Made by a program: the position numbers and the translations under genes. This document shows positions 22,494-31,391 of a stretch of 37,744 nt of DNA, one piece after another (position 1 is the first letter of the stretch; every line of letters starts with the position of its first letter). The stretch comes from Spirochaetaceae bacterium (GTDB lineage: Bacteria > Spirochaetota > Spirochaetia > DSM-27196 > PXBQ01), in the NCBI GenBank assembly GCA_007695285.1, contig REEC01000132.1, positions 1 to 37,744 on the forward strand, given 5' to 3'. The notes below the pieces were generated by a model, which had not been told where the DNA came from, did no database searches, and saw only the letters and a program-made list of their open reading frames with translations.

Positions 22494-23879
22494 ATGAACC
22501 GAATTCTCGATGGAGTAACGCCGACGTCATCGACGAGCGATCTTGCCTCGTCGCTTTCATTCCCCTCAAACTTTCTCTGGGGCACCGCGACCGCGAGTTT
22601 CCAGGTTGAAGGTGCCGCCGAGGCCGACGGAAGATCGCCGAGTATCTGGGACACGTTCTGCCGGACTCCCGGAGCGGTCGCGCACGGTCATACGGGCGAT
22701 GTCGGATCGGACCAGTATCACCGCTACGCCGAAGACGTCGGCCTCATGAAAGAGCTCGGTATCGGCGCGTATCGGTTCTCGCTTGCGTGGCCCCGGATTC
22801 TTCCGGACGGGATCGGGAAGGTGAATCCGAAGGGATTCGAGTACTACCACCGCCTGCTCGACGCGCTGCACGCGGCCGGAATTCGTCCCGCGGTAACATT
22901 GTACCACTGGGATCTTCCTCAGGTACTCGAGGACCGGGGCGGTTGGACAAACCGTGATATCGTCGGATGGTTCGGCGAGTACGCCGAAGCGGTGTACAAG
23001 GAGCTCGGCGACAAGGTCGATTTCTGGATGACGCTGAACGAGCCGTTTTGCACCGCGATTCTCGGTTATCTCACCGGGCATCACGCTCCGGGGATCACCG
23101 ACCGCGCGAAGGCGTACGCTGCGGTCCACCACTTGCACCTCGCGCACGGCGCCGCGGTCGACGCGTACCGTGCGACCGGACAGGGTGGTGAGATCGGCAT
23201 CGTGTTGAACCTCTCGACGCCCCGGCCCGCGACGCGTCGGCCCGAGGATGTCGAGGCCGCCGATCGTGCCGCCGATATGCCGACGCGGATGTTCCTTGAC
23301 CCGATCATGGGCCGCGGGTACCCCGAACGACACCTCGCCGCGTACCCCGCCGCTCCCGTGCCGATGCGCGACGGCGACGTCGAGAAGATCTCGCGGAAGA
23401 TCGACTTCATCGGTGTTAATTACTATACCGAACACGTCGTTGCGTTTGATCCCGATTCGCCGGAGAAGTTCCGCAGCGTCCCGCAGTGCGAACCCGTGAC
23501 CGACATGGGTTGGCCGATCGTGCCGAAAGGATTTCACCGGCATCTTCGATGGATCGCCGAGAACACGAACGGACTTCCGCTGTACGTCACCGAGAACGGT
23601 TGCGCGATGCCCGACGAACTCGACGACACCGGGACGCGGTGTCACGACCCGCGAAGGATCGACTACCTTCGGTCGCACCTCGGCGCGTGCGCGCGCGCCA
23701 TCGCCGACGGAGTCCCGCTCAAGGGGTACTTCGTCTGGTCGTTCATAGACAATTTCGAGTGGGCTTTCGGGTATACACGGCGGTTTGGTATCGTTTACTG
23801 CGACTACCTTGACGCACGGCGCGTCCCGAAAGACAGTTTCTACTTCTTCCGCGACGTCGTTTCGGGCGCGGAGGCCTAA
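22494..23879 (+). CDS. beta-glucosidase, glycoside hydrolase family 1
   Basis: A 461-residue retaining beta-glycosidase. After a 20-residue leader the family opens with FPSNFLWGTATASFQVEGA. The acid/base is Glu183 in TLNEP and the nucleophile is Glu367 in VTENG. GYFVWSFIDNFEWAFGY is the conserved aglycone/glycone region. No signal peptide is seen, so it acts in the cytoplasm on imported cellobiose or other beta-glucosides. It is full-length for GH1, and ATG 22494 is preceded by GGAGA. The stop lies 12 bases before the carotenoid desaturase gene, and the two are almost certainly one transcript, an unusual pairing. Confidence 0.95.
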   Translation: MNRILDGVTPTSSTSDLASSLSFPSNFLWGTATASFQVEGAAEADGRSPSIWDTFCRTPGAVAHGHTGDVGSDQYHRYAEDVGLMKELGIGAYRFSLAWPRILPDGIGKVNPKGFEYYHRLLDALHAAGIRPAVTLYHWDLPQVLEDRGGWTNRDIVGWFGEYAEAVYKELGDKVDFWMTLNEPFCTAILGYLTGHHAPGITDRAKAYAAVHHLHLAHGAAVDAYRATGQGGEIGIVLNLSTPRPATRRPEDVEAADRAADMPTRMFLDPIMGRGYPERHLAAYPAAPVPMRDGDVEKISRKIDFIGVNYYTEHVVAFDPDSPEKFRSVPQCEPVTDMGWPIVPKGFHRHLRWIAENTNGLPLYVTENGCAMPDELDDTGTRCHDPRRIDYLRSHLGACARAIADGVPLKGYFVWSFIDNFEWAFGYTRRFGIVYCDYLDARRVPKDSFYFFRDVVSGAEA

Positions 23880-23891
23880 CGGGATATACAC

Positions 23892-25382
23892 ATGGCTCAA
23901 CGTGTTGCCGTGATCGGAGCCGGTCTCGGTGGACTATCTGCCGCGGCGCGACTTGCCGCGGCTGGAAGGGATGTAACCGTTTTCGAGACGCAGGCCGGCC
24001 CCGGCGGCAAAGCGTTCACCGAAACGATCGACGGTTTCCGGTTCGACTCGGGGCCGTCGCTCGTAACGATGCTCGACGTGTACGACGCGTTATTTTCCGA
24101 GCTTGGCTTTTCTCTGAACGAGTATCTCGAGTTTGTGAAGCTCGACCCGATCTGCACGTATTTCTACCGCGACGGGACGAAACTGCGCGCGTTCGCCGAT
24201 CGTGATCGTCTTGCCGAAGAGTTCTTCCGGACTACGGGCGAGCCGCCCGAACACGTCGAGTCGTTCCTACGGTACTCGTCGCGGATCTACGACGCGGCAG
24301 CCGATTTATTCCTCAAGTTCAGCCTTCACGACGCGGCGACGTACTTCTCGCCGACATTCTTCCGGTCGCTGGTGCGAATCGGCCGGATCGATGCGCTGCG
24401 CACGATGAACGCCGCGGTCGAGGCCCATTTCCGGACGCCGAAGCTTCGGCAGCTCTTCAATCGATACGCGACGTACAACGGATCGAGCCCGTACCTGACC
24501 CCCGCAACGCTCAATATTATTTCGCGTGTCGAGTACGTCGGCGGTGCGTACGCGGTCAAAGGCGGCGTGTACGCGATCCCGACCGCGCTCGAGAAAGCCG
24601 GTCGCGCGCACGGGGTTCGTTACCGGTACAATACGCCGGTCGAACGGATCGCGACCGAAAAACGGCGCGGCCGACGGGTAACCGGGGTTGTGGTCGCCGG
24701 TGAGCACGAGCCGTTCGACGTCGTCATCTCGAACGCCGACGTAACGCCGACGTACGAGCGGCTTCTCGATGACGGCGACGCGCCGCTCGTGAAGCGGTAC
24801 CGGCGGCTCACGCCGTCGCTCTCCGGGATCGTGTTTTTTTGGGGCATGGACGAGTCGTTCGACGATCTTTCGGTGAATAACATTTTCTTCTCGGAGGATT
24901 ATCGGCGTGAGTTCTCGTCAATCTTCGACGACAAGCGTTGCCCCGACGATCCGACGGTGTACGTGAATGTCACGTCCAAAGTGACCGCGAACGACGCACC
25001 GGCGGGTGGGGAAAACTGGTTTGTGTTGGTCAACGCGCCGTGCGATACCGGCCAGGACTGGACCGCCGAAGTTCGACGCGTGCGGTCTCGTGTTATCAAG
25101 AAAGTGTCGTCGATGCTCGGCCGCGAGATCGAACGGCACATCTCGTGCGAAAAGGTGTTGACGCCGGTCGATATCCAGGCGCGAACCGCGAGTCATCGAG
25201 GCAGTCTGTACGGTATCGCGTCGCATTCGCGTTTCTCGTCGTTCATGCGCCACCCGAACCGGTCTCGCCGGTATCGGGGGTTGTACTTCTGCGGCGGCTC
25301 GGCGCACCCCGGCGGCGGGATGCCGCTTGCGATTCTGTCGGGCAAGATCGTTTCCGATCTCGTGAAACGCCACGAGAGGTGA
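23892..25382 (+). CDS. carotenoid desaturase, CrtI/CrtD family
   Basis: A 496-residue FAD-dependent desaturase of the phytoene desaturase family. VAVIGAGLGGLSAAARLAAAG at the N-terminus is the FAD-binding fold. GGKAFTETIDGFRFDSGPSL is the next family block. The C-terminal YFCGGSAHPGGGMPLAILSG resembles 1-hydroxycarotenoid 3,4-desaturases (CrtD) more than phytoene desaturases. Such an enzyme extends the conjugated chain and would fit torulene-type pigments like those reported for Spirochaeta aurantia. No crtB, crtE or hydratase gene is present, so the rest of the pathway lies elsewhere. The substrate is inferred; a more general amine oxidase/NAD(P)-like oxidoreductase role is possible. Confidence 0.85.
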   Translation: MAQRVAVIGAGLGGLSAAARLAAAGRDVTVFETQAGPGGKAFTETIDGFRFDSGPSLVTMLDVYDALFSELGFSLNEYLEFVKLDPICTYFYRDGTKLRAFADRDRLAEEFFRTTGEPPEHVESFLRYSSRIYDAAADLFLKFSLHDAATYFSPTFFRSLVRIGRIDALRTMNAAVEAHFRTPKLRQLFNRYATYNGSSPYLTPATLNIISRVEYVGGAYAVKGGVYAIPTALEKAGRAHGVRYRYNTPVERIATEKRRGRRVTGVVVAGEHEPFDVVISNADVTPTYERLLDDGDAPLVKRYRRLTPSLSGIVFFWGMDESFDDLSVNNIFFSEDYRREFSSIFDDKRCPDDPTVYVNVTSKVTANDAPAGGENWFVLVNAPCDTGQDWTAEVRRVRSRVIKKVSSMLGREIERHISCEKVLTPVDIQARTASHRGSLYGIASHSRFSSFMRHPNRSRRYRGLYFCGGSAHPGGGMPLAILSGKIVSDLVKRHER

Positions 25383-25409
25383 TTCGAGTCGGTCGGAACG
25401 ACGCGGACG

Positions 25410-25418
25410 TGGTATAAT
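25410..25418 (+). promoter_or_regulatory. extended -10 element (TGG-TATAAT)
   Basis: A consensus TATAAT preceded by TGG and followed by CGCG, 19 bases before the ATG at 25438. It gives that gene a promoter of its own, with a leader of about 13 bases including GGAG. Confidence 0.6.
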
Positions 25419-25437
25419 CGCGTACGGAGCGAAGCGA

Positions 25438-25914
25438 ATGGCGAAAAAAAAACCATCGACGGACAGCGAGCGCGACGGGCTTGTCGCCGAGATTACCGAA
25501 TCGCTCGGCGCAGTCGATCTTGACGGTCTTCGGTTCATCCGCGATCAGTTGAATGTGCTGCGGTACAACGCCGAGGTCGAGAAGCTTTCGGAGAATGCGC
25601 GCGAGTTTGCCTCCGAACGCGCAGAGACCGCGAAAAACCGTGTACCGTTTACGGTCTCGGTCGAGCAGCGAGAAGGGAAGTTCTTCACGATCGTACTCGA
25701 CGATACGCGTGTTTTCTTCAACCTCGACGAGATGCGAACCATTACGCGCATATGCCACGCAGCCGATGACGCCCGTGACGGTGCCGACCGGCTCTACCGG
25801 TGGTTCTCACGCGAACGCAAGGACCTGCTCATCGACGCGGACATCGCGAGCGCGCGCAGCCCGTACATAGCGAACATCTATACCGTGGTCAGGAACACTT
25901 TCGTGACGAAATGA
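25438..25914 (+). CDS. small protein of unknown function
   Basis: A 158-residue soluble protein. A Lys-rich start (MAKKKPSTDSERDG) leads into a predicted helical segment to about residue 65, rich in Glu, Arg and Asn (DGLRFIRDQLNVLRYNAEVEKLSENAREF), then a short strand-rich part (VPFTVSVEQREGKFFTIVLDDTRVFFNL) and further helices. There is no signal peptide and no recognised motif. It has its own strong promoter 55 bp after the desaturase gene and converges on the esterase-barrel gene. It may be a spirochaete-specific conserved protein. Confidence 0.65.
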   Translation: MAKKKPSTDSERDGLVAEITESLGAVDLDGLRFIRDQLNVLRYNAEVEKLSENAREFASERAETAKNRVPFTVSVEQREGKFFTIVLDDTRVFFNLDEMRTITRICHAADDARDGADRLYRWFSRERKDLLIDADIASARSPYIANIYTVVRNTFVTK

Positions 25915-25942
25915 CGTCTCCAGGCTTTTCGCTTGTCCTCGT

Positions 25943-25958
25943 CCTCGTCGTTGCGAGG
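25943..25958. terminator. small hairpin between convergent genes
   Basis: CCTCG-TCGTTG-CGAGG lies in the 48-bp gap between the two stop codons. It has a 5-bp stem and no U tract, so the call is weak. Confidence 0.3.
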
Positions 25959-25962
25959 CGCC

Positions 25963-27489
25963 CTATCGACTGTACTCGAGACCGACTCTCCACGCGGCCT
26001 CCGGGGAGAACGCATCGCTCGCGCCAATCGCACGATGTGCGGTGTGCGTGAAACCGATCGTCCAGAGGATCGCGCGCGGAACGCGGAAGCCGGCTCGAAG
26101 CGAGTACTCGAGCACGTGATCGAGCTCGTCGACCGTGAGTGAGTCGGAAGTGCCCGGCGCGTTCTGCGCCGCGTACGTCGCCGCGGATGCACCAAGCGTA
26201 AAGCGCGAGCCGAGCCGCGCGGTCACGTCAAGCTCGGCGTTGAAGACGTACGGGGCGACAAAACCGAATCCCGACCGAGGGATTCGGTACGACAACGTCG
26301 CGATACCGCTCGCGCGGTCGGTGCCTCTGAGGACACCGACAACGCCGATCCTGAACTGCGTCATCCCGTCGGCCATTCCGTCGGATTCGCGGACGCGCGA
26401 CGCCCAGTTCCATCCTATCTGAGCGCCGATGAGGTACGCGCCGCGGCCGTACGCGAACGCGACCGTCTGGTCGGTGACGTGCCGGTCTGCGTCGGTGGAA
26501 CTACCGGCCGTGGAGAACGCGAGGATACTTCGGGTCCACGTTGCCGCCGTCTGAAACTCCGTCCGGATGTATAGGTGCTGCAGATCCGAGAACTCGATCG
26601 TACCGGATGTCGTCGCATGCCACGGCAGGTACGCCCCGAACGCCAGCCGTTCGCTCGGTGCGCGTGTCACCGTTCTCCCAAAACCGCCGCCGGTCGCCGT
26701 TCTCGCTACGCGCGGCGCGACCGCGTGCCAGGAGCCGCCCGAGACGAACTCGACGCTTTCGCTCCACAGATCGTAACCGGGCATCACCAGGTGGTCACCG
26801 GGGTAGAAGTTGTACACGGTTTCGATGCCCGCGTTGCCGAGCGTCCGGTGCGCGGTGCGGATTCCGTCGATCCGGACTCGGTCGTCGCGGTTTCCGATCA
26901 TGAACGCCGCGCGGAATCCGCTGCGTCCGAGCGCATCGAGAGCTTCCGGCGTTGCCGGGTAACTGCTGCGGGCTCCGCCGATCACGGCGCCGGCAAAGAC
27001 GTCGGGGTTTCGCACGCTCAATGCCCAGCTCACGTCACCGCCAAGGGAGTAACCGGCAAGGTAGATCCGCGAGGTGTCGACCGCGTACCGTGTCTTCGCG
27101 ACCTCGAGATCGGCGAGAACGCGAGCCTCGTACCAGCCGACAAACCCTGTGAAGTTCGGGAGGTAATGGTGGGTTCCCGCGCGACCGGGAGGGAGCATCA
27201 CGATGAAGTCTTCGTGGTTGCCGAATGAAGGGAAGTATAACGAAGCGGCTTCGCGCGCGGTGCCGTTTGTGTACGGAACGACGACGACGAGCGGATGCGC
27301 GCCGGAGCCATCGTAATTGACCGGAAGCACGAACTCGCTCGGTTCGTCGAAGAACGATGCACGACTCTGCGCGTGGAGAAAACCGCCGGTAGAGATCAAT
27401 ACCAGGCATGTCAAAAGAACCAAACGGGAGGTTGGGATAATGTCGCGCGGTGCCCCGCCGCGTCGATAGGTATATCGTACGCCTCTCAT
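25963..27489 (-). CDS. secreted alpha/beta-hydrolase fused to a C-terminal beta-barrel-like domain
   Basis: A 508-residue exported protein. A signal sequence (about 20-42, SRLVLLTCLVLISTGGFLHA) follows a basic N-terminal stretch. Residues about 50-255 form an esterase of the poly(3-hydroxybutyrate)-depolymerase/feruloyl-esterase type: nucleophile Ser148 in GYSLGG, acid Asp202 or 203 in GNRDDRV, His233 in PGDHLVMPG. Residues about 283-508 change character to alternating amphipathic strands with short turns (ERLAFGAYLPWHA, GRGAYLIGAQIGWNWA, QFRIGVVGVLRG, RFTLGASAATYA, AWRVGLEYSR), like an outer-membrane barrel of roughly 8-12 strands. The esterase could be displayed on or anchored to the outer membrane. 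The start at 27489 is the best in-frame ATG before the signal sequence; no ribosome-binding site is seen. Confidence 0.75.
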   Translation of the reverse strand: MRGVRYTYRRGGAPRDIIPTSRLVLLTCLVLISTGGFLHAQSRASFFDEPSEFVLPVNYDGSGAHPLVVVVPYTNGTAREAASLYFPSFGNHEDFIVMLPPGRAGTHHYLPNFTGFVGWYEARVLADLEVAKTRYAVDTSRIYLAGYSLGGDVSWALSVRNPDVFAGAVIGGARSSYPATPEALDALGRSGFRAAFMIGNRDDRVRIDGIRTAHRTLGNAGIETVYNFYPGDHLVMPGYDLWSESVEFVSGGSWHAVAPRVARTATGGGFGRTVTRAPSERLAFGAYLPWHATTSGTIEFSDLQHLYIRTEFQTAATWTRSILAFSTAGSSTDADRHVTDQTVAFAYGRGAYLIGAQIGWNWASRVRESDGMADGMTQFRIGVVGVLRGTDRASGIATLSYRIPRSGFGFVAPYVFNAELDVTARLGSRFTLGASAATYAAQNAPGTSDSLTVDELDHVLEYSLRAGFRVPRAILWTIGFTHTAHRAIGASDAFSPEAAWRVGLEYSR

Positions 27490-27495
27490 CGCCGA

Positions 27496-27525
27496 AACGT
27501 ACCCGGCGCGCCACCGTTTCGTCAA
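27496..27525 (-). promoter_or_regulatory. candidate promoter of the esterase-barrel gene
   Basis: On the minus strand TTGACG (complement of 27520-27525), 18 bp, then TACGTT (27496-27501), only six bases before the ATG at 27489. The hairpin ACCGGC-TCG-GCCGGT (27525-27539) touches the -35 box. Confidence 0.4.
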
Positions 27526-27609
27526 CCGGCTCGGCCGGTCATTATGAGCGATCATGAGTGGCCGTTTTTCTCTGGGTTTCCATGACATGAAACCTACCGC
27601 GCCGTCCGG

Positions 27610-27634
27610 GTTTTGCCAAAACGCGCCTTTTTTT
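27610..27634 (+). promoter_or_regulatory. hairpin plus T-run upstream of the TCA operon
   Basis: GTTTT-GCC-AAAAC (27610-27622) is followed by GCGCC and seven T (27628-27634). The stem is weak. It lies upstream of the mapped sdhA promoter, so it would stop read-through rather than attenuate the operon. Confidence 0.25.
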
Positions 27635-27687
27635 GGTTATCCCGAGCAGTTTGGTAGGAAAATTTCGACCCGGGAGCCCGTTTTCGA

Positions 27688-27716
27688 TTGCAACTCATCG
27701 TCCCGTTGCGTATCAT
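27688..27716 (+). promoter_or_regulatory. promoter of the sdhA-lpd operon
   Basis: TTGCAA (27688-27693), a 17-bp spacer and TATCAT (27711-27716). Transcription should start near 27723, giving a leader of about 29 bases with AAAAGGAG before the TTG start of sdhA. I saw no clear FNR, CRP or ArcA site. Confidence 0.6.
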
Positions 27717-27751
27717 TACAGCGGTATTCACACCACGAAAAGGAGCGGATC

Positions 27752-29479
27752 TTGACACACGAGTACGATGCAGTCATCGTCGGCGCCGGGGGAGCGGGGT
27801 TATACGCCGCGCTCGAAGCGTCAAAAACCGCGCGGACCGCGGTCATCTCGAAGCTCTACCCTATGCGCAGTCACACCGGTGCGGCGCAGGGCGGAATAGG
27901 AGCCGCGCTCGGCAACGTCGAACCGGATAACCCGGAGTGGCACGCGTTCGACACCGTGAAAGGCGGCGACTACCTTGTCGATCAGGATGCCGCGATTATT
28001 CTCGCCGAGGACGCTGTCCGTGCGGTGTACGACCTCGAGAATCGGGGGTTGCCGTTTAGCCGAACACCCGAAGGCAAGATCGACCAACGACGTTTCGGCG
28101 GCCACACGCATGACTTCGGCGAGGGACCGGTCCGCCGGTCGTGCTACGCGGCAGACCGCACCGGGCACATGATCCTCCAGACACTGTACCAACAGTGCGT
28201 CAAAAATGAGGTGTCGTTCTTCGACGAGTTCCAGGCCGTCGAGCTGATTATGGACGGTACGCGCGTCGCGGGAATCGTCACTTTCGAACTCAAGACGGGT
28301 GAGATCCACATCTTCCGCGCAAAAGCAGTGATGTTCGCGACCGGGGGATTTGGACGCATGTTCAAGATCACGTCCAACGCGATCGCGAACACGGGCGACG
28401 GCCCCGCGCTCTGTCTTCGAGCGGGCATTCCTCTCGAAGACATGGAGTTTTTCCAGTTCCATCCGACCGGCATCAAGGGCATGGGAATTCTGATCACCGA
28501 GGGTGTCCGCGGCGAAGGCGGAATTCTCAAGAACAAAACGGGCGAGCGGTTCATGGAACGATACGCTCCGACATTGCTCGACCTCGCTCCGCGGGACATG
28601 GTGTCGCGCGCGATCATGACCGAGATCCAGGAAGGGCGTGGGATGCGCGGCGACCGCAAGATCGACGATTGGGTCATGCTCGACGCGAGCCACCTCGGGC
28701 GCGACGTCGTCGAGGCGAAAATCCCCGACATCGCGGATTTCTGCCGAACGTACCTCGCGATCGATCCCGCCGACTCGCCGATGCCGGTCCAACCGACCGC
28801 GCACTACGCGATGGGCGGCATCCCGACCGATATACACGGGCGCGTCTCGACCGGGAAGGTGACGTACGACGGGCTGTACGCTGCAGGGGAGTGCGCGTGT
28901 GTCTCGGTCCACGGCGCGAACCGGCTCGGGACGAACAGCCTCGTCGACCTGATCGTTTTCGGCCGACGCGCCGGGCAACACATCGCCGAGTACGTCAAAG
29001 GCGCGTCGATGCCGTCGATGCCCGCCGACGCCGACGCCGGCGGGCGGTCGAAGATCGCCGCGTTCAAGAAGAACAAAGGCACCCACTCGGGATCGCTTTT
29101 CGAAGAAATGCAGACCGTCATGATGGAAAAGGTCGGCGTGTACCGCAACGAGGGCGACATGTCGACCGCGGTCGAGAGCGTCTCGGCTCTGCGCGAACAG
29201 TTCCAGGGGATCGGTGTCGACGACGCGGCAGAAAACTACAATCAGGAAGTTCTTCAGATTCTCGAACTCGAAAACCTGCTCGATCTCTCGCTCGTGACCG
29301 CGGCGGCCGCGCTCAACCGCAAGGAGAGCCGCGGCGCGCACGCGCGCGACGACTACCCGGACCGCGACGACGCAAACTGGCTCAAACACTCGCTTGCCGG
29401 TTTGGCGGACGGAAAGGTCACGATCGATTTCAAGCCCGTGAACACCGAAAAATGGACGCCGAAGCCACGGACGTACTGA
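27752..29479 (+). CDS. sdhA: succinate dehydrogenase/fumarate reductase flavoprotein subunit
   Basis: A 575-residue flavoprotein that oxidises succinate to fumarate at the cytoplasmic face of the membrane. The FAD-binding [13 protein letters not shown] lies at about 9-20. His41 in [12 protein letters not shown] is the covalent FAD attachment residue. Active-site segments are [27 protein letters not shown] and [22 protein letters not shown]. The start is TTG 27752, supported by AAAAGGAG and by homology of [11 protein letters not shown]; the frame extends upstream to 27554, but that part lies over the promoter. It could work as fumarate reductase, but operon partners of the TCA cycle favour SdhA. 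No sdhC or sdhD gene precedes or follows it. Confidence 0.96.
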   Translation: MTHEYDAVIVGAGGAGLYAALEASKTARTAVISKLYPMRSHTGAAQGGIGAALGNVEPDNPEWHAFDTVKGGDYLVDQDAAIILAEDAVRAVYDLENRGLPFSRTPEGKIDQRRFGGHTHDFGEGPVRRSCYAADRTGHMILQTLYQQCVKNEVSFFDEFQAVELIMDGTRVAGIVTFELKTGEIHIFRAKAVMFATGGFGRMFKITSNAIANTGDGPALCLRAGIPLEDMEFFQFHPTGIKGMGILITEGVRGEGGILKNKTGERFMERYAPTLLDLAPRDMVSRAIMTEIQEGRGMRGDRKIDDWVMLDASHLGRDVVEAKIPDIADFCRTYLAIDPADSPMPVQPTAHYAMGGIPTDIHGRVSTGKVTYDGLYAAGECACVSVHGANRLGTNSLVDLIVFGRRAGQHIAEYVKGASMPSMPADADAGGRSKIAAFKKNKGTHSGSLFEEMQTVMMEKVGVYRNEGDMSTAVESVSALREQFQGIGVDDAAENYNQEVLQILELENLLDLSLVTAAAALNRKESRGAHARDDYPDRDDANWLKHSLAGLADGKVTIDFKPVNTEKWTPKPRTY

Positions 29480-29492
29480 GGAGGACCGATAC

Positions 29493-30257
29493 ATGAACGT
29501 GACACTGGAGATTCAAAGATTCAACGCCGAGCAAGACGCGAGCCCGACCTTCCGGAAGTACGCCGTAACCGTCGAACCGACCGACCGCGTGCTCGACGCG
29601 CTGATCGACATATCGCGGAACATCGACGGGACGCTCGCGTTCCGGAAGAGCTGCGCGCACGGCGTGTGTGGTTCGGACGCGATGCGAATAAACGGCAAAG
29701 AGCGCCTTGCGTGCAAGACGTTGATACAGGACGTCGCGTCGGCCGACGGCGACACGATCGTGATCGAACCGCTCCGGCATCTTCCGAATCAACGAGACCT
29801 CATGGTCGATCAATCGGTCTTTTTCGAGAAGTTCCGGTCGGTGAAGCCGTTTTTCATCCCGGCCGGTGAGCCGAACGGCGCGGAGTACTTTCAGTCGCAG
29901 GACGACCGCGAGCTCTTCGACGAAGCGACGAAGTGCATCAACTGCGCGGCGTGTTACTCGGCGTGTCCGATTCTGGACAAAAACCCGGCCTTCATCGGTC
30001 CCGCGGCGATCGTGCAGGCCGCGCGGTTCATCAACGACTCGCGCGACACGGGCCTCGAGGCACGGATCGACATTCTCGACAGCGCGAGTGGAGTCTGGCC
30101 GTGCGAGAATCACTTCGAGTGCACGCGGGTATGTCCGCGCGAGATCAAAATAACAAAGCTCATCAACCTCACGAAACGGCAGATCAAGAAGTATCGCGAA
30201 GAACGTGGGGAAGAGACGGCTGAGAGTCAGGTCCCCAAATCGGAGAATAAGAGATGA
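29493..30257 (+). CDS. sdhB: succinate dehydrogenase iron-sulfur subunit
   Basis: A 254-residue protein that carries electrons from SdhA to quinone through three iron-sulfur centres. [2Fe-2S] ligands are Cys54, Cys59, Asp62 and Cys74 in CAHGVCGSD...AC; Asp in third place is as in E. coli SdhB. CINCAACYSACP and CENHFECTRVCP bind the [4Fe-4S] and [3Fe-4S] clusters. The C-terminal tail ([19 protein letters not shown]) is longer and more charged than usual. GAGGAGG lies between the sdhA stop and this ATG. Its stop overlaps the sucC start (ATGA). Confidence 0.96.
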   Translation: MNVTLEIQRFNAEQDASPTFRKYAVTVEPTDRVLDALIDISRNIDGTLAFRKSCAHGVCGSDAMRINGKERLACKTLIQDVASADGDTIVIEPLRHLPNQRDLMVDQSVFFEKFRSVKPFFIPAGEPNGAEYFQSQDDRELFDEATKCINCAACYSACPILDKNPAFIGPAAIVQAARFINDSRDTGLEARIDILDSASGVWPCENHFECTRVCPREIKITKLINLTKRQIKKYREERGEETAESQVPKSENKR

Positions 30258-31381
30258 AAATCCATGAATTCCAGGCGAAAGAGCTCTTCAAGAAGTACGG
30301 GATTCCCGTGCAGGAACAGGCGGTCGTAACGGCCGCCGAGGACGCGCGCGAGCCCGCCGAGAAGATGGGCGGTTTTGTCGTCGTGAAAGCACAGGTGCTC
30401 GTTGGTGGTCGCGGTAAGGCCGGTGGCGTCAAGATCGCGAAAACCGCCGATGAGGCCGTAGAGAAAGCGAAAGCGATTATCGGGCTCGACATAAAAGGCG
30501 AGATCGTCGAGAAGATCCTGATTTCGCCCGCCGCTGACATCAAGAAGGAGTACTACTTTGGGCTGATCCTCGATCGGGCAACCAAAGGCATAACCGCGAT
30601 GCTGAGCAAAGCGGGCGGCGTCGACATCGAGGAACTCGCGGTGACGCGCCCGTCCGAGATCGTGAGGTTCCACATCAACCCCGCACACGGCGTCGATGAA
30701 GTCGGACTCCGGAAGGCGCTTACCGAGGTATTTGAGTCGCCGACTCTCGTCGATCAGGCGTACGAGACGTTCAAACGGCTGTACTCGATGTTCATCGAGA
30801 AGGATTGCTCGCTCGTCGAGATCAACCCGTACGCGCTCATCGAAGACGAAAAGCTTCTCGCGCTCGACGCAAAGGTGAACTTCGACGACAACGCGCTGTT
30901 CCGCCACGCGGACATCGAGGAGATGAAGAACCCCGAGGAGTACAGCGCGGACGAGATCGAAGCAAAGAAGCACGGGCTCAGCTTCGTATCGATGGACGGG
31001 GAGATCGGGTGTATCGTAAACGGTGCCGGTCTCGCGATGGCGACGATGGACATCATCAAGCTGTACGGCGGTACGCCGGCCAACTTTCTCGACGTCGGAG
31101 GGAGTTCGAACCCCGAGAAGGTTCTGAACGCGATCAGGATCATCGTCGGAAACCCGAAAGTCAAAGCTATTCTGATCAACATTTTTGGAGGCATCACACG
31201 ATGCGACGACATCGCGAACGGGATCATAATGGCGACGAAACAGATCAACATTGAGCACCCCATTGTGATCCGTCTCATCGGAACGAACGACGCGGAGGGC
31301 CGGAAAATACTGACCGACGCCGGATTCGAGGTCGCCGAGGAACTCGGTGTGGCGGTCGAAAAAGTCGTCTCGGTCGCGTAA
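30254..31381 (+). CDS. sucC: succinyl-CoA synthetase beta subunit
   Basis: A 375-residue ADP-forming (or GDP-forming) succinate-CoA ligase beta subunit. It opens with [19 protein letters not shown], holds an ATP-grasp domain ([28 protein letters not shown]) and the C-terminal CoA-ligase domain ([33 protein letters not shown]). Slightly shorter than the usual 385-390 residues, but all blocks are present. It converts succinyl-CoA to succinate with formation of ATP or GTP. The start overlaps the sdhB stop, which implies translational coupling. Confidence 0.97.
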   Translation: MKIHEFQAKELFKKYGIPVQEQAVVTAAEDAREPAEKMGGFVVVKAQVLVGGRGKAGGVKIAKTADEAVEKAKAIIGLDIKGEIVEKILISPAADIKKEYYFGLILDRATKGITAMLSKAGGVDIEELAVTRPSEIVRFHINPAHGVDEVGLRKALTEVFESPTLVDQAYETFKRLYSMFIEKDCSLVEINPYALIEDEKLLALDAKVNFDDNALFRHADIEEMKNPEEYSADEIEAKKHGLSFVSMDGEIGCIVNGAGLAMATMDIIKLYGGTPANFLDVGGSSNPEKVLNAIRIIVGNPKVKAILINIFGGITRCDDIANGIIMATKQINIEHPIVIRLIGTNDAEGRKILTDAGFEVAEELGVAVEKVVSVA

Positions 31382-31391
31382 GGAGAAATCG

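Noticed and set aside
27821..29494. 557-codon minus-strand frame opposite sdhA
   Set aside because: No recognisable motif, composition of a shadow frame, and it overlaps conserved sdhA entirely.
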